Shown here in pieces: positions 5,332 to 8,544 of a DNA stretch of 8,544 bases (position 1 is the stretch's first letter; the number at the start of each line of letters is the position of its first letter). Under the pieces are notes generated by a model. That model saw nothing but the letters and a program-made list of their open reading frames with translations, did not search any database and was not told the DNA's origin. The stretch spans positions 1 through 8,544 of the forward strand of contig JAMOPB010000386.1 in the NCBI GenBank assembly GCA_027064945.1, given 5' to 3'. The stretch is from Candidatus Cloacimonadota bacterium. GTDB lineage: Bacteria > Cloacimonadota > Cloacimonadia > Cloacimonadales > TCS61. The position numbers and the translations under genes are program-made.

Positions 5332-5727
5332 ATGGAAAAATTAATTGTTGCTTTCGCTACAAACGATGGTGAACATTTCATGAGTAATCATTTTGGTGAT
5401 GCTGATTATTACCATATTTATGAAATTGATCCAACTAGTGCAAAATTTATCAAAGTAATCGAAAATACAACTGAGGAAGAAGATGAAGAAATTCATGCAG
5501 ATCCTAAAAAAGCAAAAGGCATTAGTGAATTATTAAAAGAAGAAAATGTATTTGTTGTTGGTTCCAAAGTTTTTGGTCCAAATATCAAAAGAATTAAAAA
5601 GAAATTTGTCTGCTTGTTATTAAAAGAGAAAAGCATCAACGATGCTATTAAAAAAGTTTCTGAAAACCATGATATGATTATTTCCGAATGGAATAAAGGT
5701 GAAGATAGAAATTTTTTAAACTTATAA
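5332..5727 (+). CDS. Divergent NifX-family protein, paralog 3
   Basis: A 131-residue protein that keeps the start of the NifX-like fold, LIVAFATNDGEHFMSNHFGDADYYHIYEI (4-32, with NHFG as in the family), but then departs. An acidic stretch EEEDEEIHAD (48-57) is followed by KKAKGISELLKEENVFVVGSKVFGPNIKRIKKKFVCLLLKEKSINDAI in 59-106, where the usual glycine-rich GG/GNGPGG loop is replaced by GSKVFGPNIKRIKKKF with many lysines. One cysteine (C94) is present. AGGAG at 5320-5324 lies 7 bases before the start. The divergence suggests a specialised role, for example a scaffold, an antagonist or a binder of a different ligand, rather than a spare copy. Assignment to PF02579-like proteins is fairly sure from the N-terminal half; function is not known. 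Confidence 0.78.
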   Translation: MEKLIVAFATNDGEHFMSNHFGDADYYHIYEIDPTSAKFIKVIENTTEEEDEEIHADPKKAKGISELLKEENVFVVGSKVFGPNIKRIKKKFVCLLLKEKSINDAIKKVSENHDMIISEWNKGEDRNFLNL

Positions 5728-5789
5728 AAATAGAAACATTTTAATATGAGATAAATATTTTAAAATGATAATAGATAATGAGGTATAAT

Positions 5790-7139
5790 ATGAAAAATTA
5801 CGAAATTGTAGTTGTTGGTGGAGGTCCTGCCGGAGTTACTCTATCAAAAATGCTTGGTAAAAAATATAATATGGCAGTAATCAGACCTGAAAATTACAGT
5901 ATGATTTACTGCGCTCTTCCATATGCTATCGAAGGTTTAATTGATAATGAGAAAACTTTCAAATCTGACAGTCTGGTTACAGATGCCGGTGTAGATTTAA
6001 TTCGAGATAAAGTAACAAAAATCAAAGGCGATAGAACTTTGGAATTGGAAAAAGGTGAACCAATTTCTTTTGAAAAATTAATTATTGCAACAGGAACTGT
6101 TCCTTTTATTCCACCAATTCCCGGAAGCGAACTTGAAGGTGTTAGCGGATTCAAAACAGAAGACGATCTATTATGGATTCAAGAAAAGATCTCAAAAGAT
6201 ATCAATGATGCTGTTGTTGTGGGAGCAGGAGCAATTGGAATAGAACTTTCACAAGCACTCGCTTTTAAGGGTATGAATGTGCATTTGGTTGATATGGCAG
6301 ATTCTGTTCTTCCAAATATGATCGATAAAGAGATGGCATTAGAACTTCAATACGAGATGAGTAACAAAGGTGTGAATTTTGTTCCAAATTCCAGAGTTGT
6401 GGAATTAAAAGGTGATAAATTCGTTGAAGAAGTTGTTATGGATAGCGGTAAAGTTATCAAATTCCCAAAATCAAAAGATGGTAAGCAAACAGGAATTATC
6501 GTTTTTGCCGTAGGTACAAAACCTGTTATTCCAACAATTGAGGGAATGGATATCGAAGTAGAAAGAGATGGAATTATTGTTAATAGCAAAATGGAAACTA
6601 ATGTAAAAGATATCTACGCTGTAGGTGATTGTGTTCAATTCCATAGTGGTATTGATGGCAAAGTGTTAAGTGGTAAATTAGCTACTAATGCTGTTCCAAT
6701 GGCAAAGATATTAGGATTCAACCTTTTAGGACAAAATAGAGAATATAAAGGTTTCTATAATGGTGCTGCTACAAAAGTAGGAAAATACTTTGTCGGTGGA
6801 ACCGGATTTTCTGAAAAAACTGCTATTCAAAGAGGATTTGAAGTTGTTTGCGGCTATAGCGAAGTAACTACTAAATTCCCAATTATGCCAACTAAGAAAA
6901 ATAAGAAAATGAAATTGGTTGTAGATAAAAATACTCACCGTGTTTTAGGTGCACAAATTGTAAGTGGAGAGCCTGTTGTCGGTAGAGTTGATTTATTAAC
7001 TTATTCTATTCAGAAAAAATCAACAGTTGAAGATTTAACAGAATTAAGTTATGCTTCACAACCACATCAATCTTTCTATCCAGCTGCAAACTTAGTTGTT
7101 TTAGCTTCTGAAGATGTATTGAAGAAATTGAAGAAATAA
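5790..7139 (+). CDS. FAD/NAD-dependent oxidoreductase, CoA-disulfide reductase/NADH oxidase-like
   Basis: A 449-residue class I flavoprotein of the pyridine nucleotide-disulfide reductase group. FAD-binding GGGPAG is at 10-15, the single redox cysteine C41 sits in YCALPYAIEG (40-49) where CoA-disulfide reductases, NADH oxidases and NADH-dependent persulfide reductases keep theirs, ATGTVPFIPPIPG is at 100-112, the NAD(P)-binding VVGAGAIGIE at 143-152, and the second FAD contact DIYAVGDC at 274-281, followed by a dimerisation domain to the end. No rhodanese domain is fused. Substrate could be CoA disulfide, persulfide/polysulfide or oxygen; beside a DsrE gene a sulfur substrate is attractive but unproven. 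I use the ATG at 5790, with GAGG at 5780-5783, over the ATG at 5778, which has no ribosome site; it also fits the usual N-terminus. It follows paralog 3 by 62 bases. Confidence 0.9.
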   Translation: MKNYEIVVVGGGPAGVTLSKMLGKKYNMAVIRPENYSMIYCALPYAIEGLIDNEKTFKSDSLVTDAGVDLIRDKVTKIKGDRTLELEKGEPISFEKLIIATGTVPFIPPIPGSELEGVSGFKTEDDLLWIQEKISKDINDAVVVGAGAIGIELSQALAFKGMNVHLVDMADSVLPNMIDKEMALELQYEMSNKGVNFVPNSRVVELKGDKFVEEVVMDSGKVIKFPKSKDGKQTGIIVFAVGTKPVIPTIEGMDIEVERDGIIVNSKMETNVKDIYAVGDCVQFHSGIDGKVLSGKLATNAVPMAKILGFNLLGQNREYKGFYNGAATKVGKYFVGGTGFSEKTAIQRGFEVVCGYSEVTTKFPIMPTKKNKKMKLVVDKNTHRVLGAQIVSGEPVVGRVDLLTYSIQKKSTVEDLTELSYASQPHQSFYPAANLVVLASEDVLKKLKK

Positions 7140-7150
7140 AACTGTATAAA

Positions 7151-7172
7151 ACGGATTTTTTTGCAAATCCGT
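7151..7172 (+). terminator. Small hairpin after the flavoprotein gene
   Basis: ACGGATTT (7151-7158) and AAATCCGT (7165-7172) form an 8-bp perfect stem around TTTTGC, 11 bases after the stop. On the + strand it is followed by an A-run; on the opposite strand it is followed by TTTTATA, which is closer to a terminator, but no minus-strand gene is near. The most likely role is the 3' end of the upstream transcript; the evidence is weak. Confidence 0.4.
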
Positions 7173-7180
7173 AAAAAATA

Positions 7181-7261
7181 ATGAGCTCGTAAGAAGTTTA
7201 GTTCATCATCATCATGAACCAATTTTTTGGTATCATAGAAGAAGGCTTTTTACGAGTTCAT
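7181..7261 (+). promoter_or_regulatory. Structured leader RNA candidate (branched) before the DUF1684 gene
   Basis: ATGAGCTCGTAAGAAG (7181-7196) pairs along all 16 positions with CTTTTTACGAGTTCAT (7246-7261), with two G-U wobbles; weaker pairing may extend to 7199/7243. Inside are two nested hairpins: GTTCAT (7201-7206) with ATGAAC (7214-7219), and CCAA (7219-7222) with TTGG (7227-7230) around TTTT, the two sharing base 7219 so that one stem must lose a pair. The result looks like a three-way junction ending 7 bases before the Shine-Dalgarno AAGGAGG (7269-7275). It could be a riboswitch, a protein-binding leader, a terminator-like barrier or a remnant inverted-repeat element. I recognise no known riboswitch class. 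Pairing is read from the sequence; folding energy was not computed. Confidence 0.5.
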
Positions 7262-7282
7262 CGAATATAAGGAGGAAATAAA

Positions 7283-7822
7283 ATGAATTTAGAAGAATAT
7301 ATCTGGGCAATCAAGCATAATAGAGTTGCTAAAGATAAGTTTTTTAAAGAAAGCCCTCAATCACCAATTCCTTTTGAAGAGAGAGAAAACTTTGAAGGTT
7401 TGAACTATTATGAACCAAATCCAAAATATATGTTTAACTTAGAATTGGAAGAATTCGAAAACAAAGAGCACATTCAGCTTGAAGATAGTGTTGGAAATAT
7501 ACGCGACTATCTTAGATGGGGAAGATTTGTTTTCGAAGTAGATGGTGTTGAATGTATTTTGCATGCATATAAAACCGATGCTTCGGAAGAAAGACTTTTT
7601 GTGCCGTTTAAAGATGCAACCAGCGGGAAAGAAACTTATGGACCCGGAAGATATATCGATTTGATTGAATCTGAAGATAAAGATGGAGATAAATGGTTTT
7701 TAGATTTTAATTTAGCAACAAATCCTTGGTGTGCTTATAGCCATGATTATGCTTGTCCGCTTATCCCATTTGAGAATATTCTAAAAGTGAAAATTGAAGC
7801 CGGTGAGAAAAGCTATAAATAA
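7283..7822 (+). CDS. DUF1684 family protein
   Basis: A 179-residue soluble protein without a signal peptide, matching DUF1684 (PF07920). Visible family features are RVAKDKFFKESPQSPIPFEER near the N-terminus (14-34), FEGLNYYEPNPKYMF (37-51), ERLFVPFKDATSGKETYGPGRYIDL (103-127), and the strongly conserved C-terminal core DFNLATNPWCAYSHDYACPLIPFENILKVKIEAGEK (140-175), with C149 and C157. No enzymatic activity is established for the family to my knowledge. AAGGAGG at 7269-7275 gives a firm start. The gene shares its final A with the first base of the downstream MFS gene (TAATG), so the two are translationally coupled, and it is preceded by the branched leader at 7181-7261, suggesting a transcript separate from the cofactor gene run. 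Confidence 0.9.
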   Translation: MNLEEYIWAIKHNRVAKDKFFKESPQSPIPFEERENFEGLNYYEPNPKYMFNLELEEFENKEHIQLEDSVGNIRDYLRWGRFVFEVDGVECILHAYKTDASEERLFVPFKDATSGKETYGPGRYIDLIESEDKDGDKWFLDFNLATNPWCAYSHDYACPLIPFENILKVKIEAGEKSYK

Positions 7823-8544
7823 TGGAAAGAAAACTAACCAAAGAGATATCAAATCATAATTTCATCGCTTTTATCTGGCATGGGATTTTTCTGTCACTTG
7901 CTTCAAATTTTATGGATATTCACACGATTATCCCATCAATGTTAATAAAAGCAGGTGGTGGTGCTATCACCTTGGGAATGCTTACTGCAATAATGGTGGG
8001 TGGCTCTAGCATTGTGCAAATTGTGTTTGCAGGATTTATCGCTAATAAGAAAAGAAAAAAAGCAGCTTTGATTTCGGCAATTTCTCTTAGAGTGCTCACC
8101 TTATTGTTATTGGCAGTGATTTTGTTTTTTTCTGATTATTTGAGTAATTTAGTTACTATCACAGCTATTTTTGTTCTTATCTCGATCTTTTCGTTTAGCG
8201 GTTCTTATGCTAATATTTCTTATATGGATATTTTAGGAAAATCTATTTTAGCTGAGAAACGAAAGAAATTTTTTACGATTAAACAAATATTTAGCAGTAT
8301 TGGTATTTTGACGTCAGCATTTATCGTAAGAAATTTATTGAAGCAATATTCTTATCCAAAAAATTATAGTATCTTGCTATTTGGTGCCGGAATGCTTTTG
8401 TTTATCGCTTCTTTAGGTTTTTGGAAAATAAAAGAGATAGATTCCAAGATAAAAAAGAAAGAAACATTTATAAGTTTTATCAAAATGATTCCTCATGAAT
8501 TTTCTCGAAATGGTAATATCAAAAACTATCTGTTCATTATAAAT
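7822..8544 (+). CDS. MFS transporter, N-terminal part (runs off the window)
   Basis: An open frame from the ATG at 7822 continues for 241 codons without a stop to the window edge. The translation begins MERKLTKEISNHNF and carries about six hydrophobic segments (roughly residues 13-41, 47-74, 82-104, 108-131, 152-171 and 182-202), the expected N-terminal half of a 12-segment major facilitator protein in the inner membrane. After segment two comes GFIANKKRKK (71-80), matching the basic loop 2-3 motif of the superfamily, with Asn at the usual Asp position. ASNFMDIHTIIPSMLIKAGG lies in and after segment one. Substrate and direction cannot be read. The start overlaps the DUF1684 stop (TAATG); no strong Shine-Dalgarno is visible, so translation probably depends on coupling. 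Confidence 0.82.
   Translation, partial: MERKLTKEISNHNFIAFIWHGIFLSLASNFMDIHTIIPSMLIKAGGGAITLGMLTAIMVGGSSIVQIVFAGFIANKKRKKAALISAISLRVLTLLLLAVILFFSDYLSNLVTITAIFVLISIFSFSGSYANISYMDILGKSILAEKRKKFFTIKQIFSSIGILTSAFIVRNLLKQYSYPKNYSILLFGAGMLLFIASLGFWKIKEIDSKIKKKETFISFIKMIPHEFSRNGNIKNYLFIIN

Noticed and set aside
162..5727. A nitrogen-fixation (nif) cluster
   Set aside because: NifX-family and NifH-superfamily-like genes are present, but there is no nifH, nifD, nifK, nifE, nifN or full-length radical-SAM nifB; the ATPases are ferredoxin-MinD and Mrp types.
5784..5789. TATAAT as a -10 box for the flavoprotein gene
   Set aside because: It lies directly between the GAGG ribosome site and the ATG at 5790, so a start from it would give an mRNA beginning inside the gene; it is probably a chance AT-rich match.
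7145..7150. TATAAA as a promoter for the DUF1684 transcript
   Set aside because: No acceptable -35 element occurs at a suitable distance (TTGAAG matches sit 11 or 20 bases away), so a promoter here cannot be supported although a separate transcript is plausible.

Overview
The window is AT-rich and every gene is on the + strand. Almost all genes have a strong Shine-Dalgarno (AGGAGG-like), and many stops and starts overlap or nearly touch. The gene content points to a strictly anaerobic bacterium: a DUF134 regulator, Mrp and ferredoxin-bearing MinD-type ATPases, NifX-family cofactor proteins, DUF5320 proteins and a DsrE protein. The strong Shine-Dalgarno sequences argue against typical Bacteroidota. 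An uncultured low-GC anaerobe such as a Cloacimonadota-like lineage is possible, but the phylum cannot be fixed from this sequence.

Layout. Bases 1-161 are a promoter/operator region with a perfect 14-bp palindrome inside the promoter spacer. A long co-oriented gene run follows, probably one operon or a few overlapping transcripts: DUF134 DNA-binding protein (162-608), Mrp/NBP35 Fe-S carrier ATPase (622-1449), two tandem glycine-rich DUF5320 proteins (1528-1752 and 1782-2108), a small protein of unknown function (2173-2430), NifX-family protein 1 (2427-2762), two MinD-superfamily ATPases with an inserted 2x[4Fe-4S] ferredoxin domain (2774-3649 and 3646-4521), a DsrE-family protein (4534-4887), NifX-family protein 2 (4925-5263), a hairpin, NifX-family protein 3 (5332-5727), and a CoA-disulfide-reductase/NADH-oxidase-like flavoprotein (5790-7139). 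After a gap holding a small hairpin and a larger structured leader come a DUF1684 protein (7283-7822) and the first 241 codons of an MFS transporter that runs off the window (7822-8544).

How the genes may work together. The set resembles the anaerobe-specific 'orange protein' (ORP) gene group known from Desulfovibrio, in which a NifX-like protein that binds a Mo-Cu-S cluster sits beside Mrp and paired MinD-type Fe-S ATPases. No nif structural gene is visible, so nitrogen fixation is not suggested. A reasonable reading is a metal-sulfur cofactor assembly or carriage module: DsrE and the disulfide reductase would handle sulfur, the three ATPases would load or move clusters, the three NifX-family proteins would bind them, and DUF134 would regulate. 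This version differs from the Desulfovibrio case in having a DUF134 regulator, three different NifX paralogs and two DUF5320 proteins. The functional scheme is inference; the family assignments are well supported by motifs. No stretch of more than 300 bases lacks a gene.
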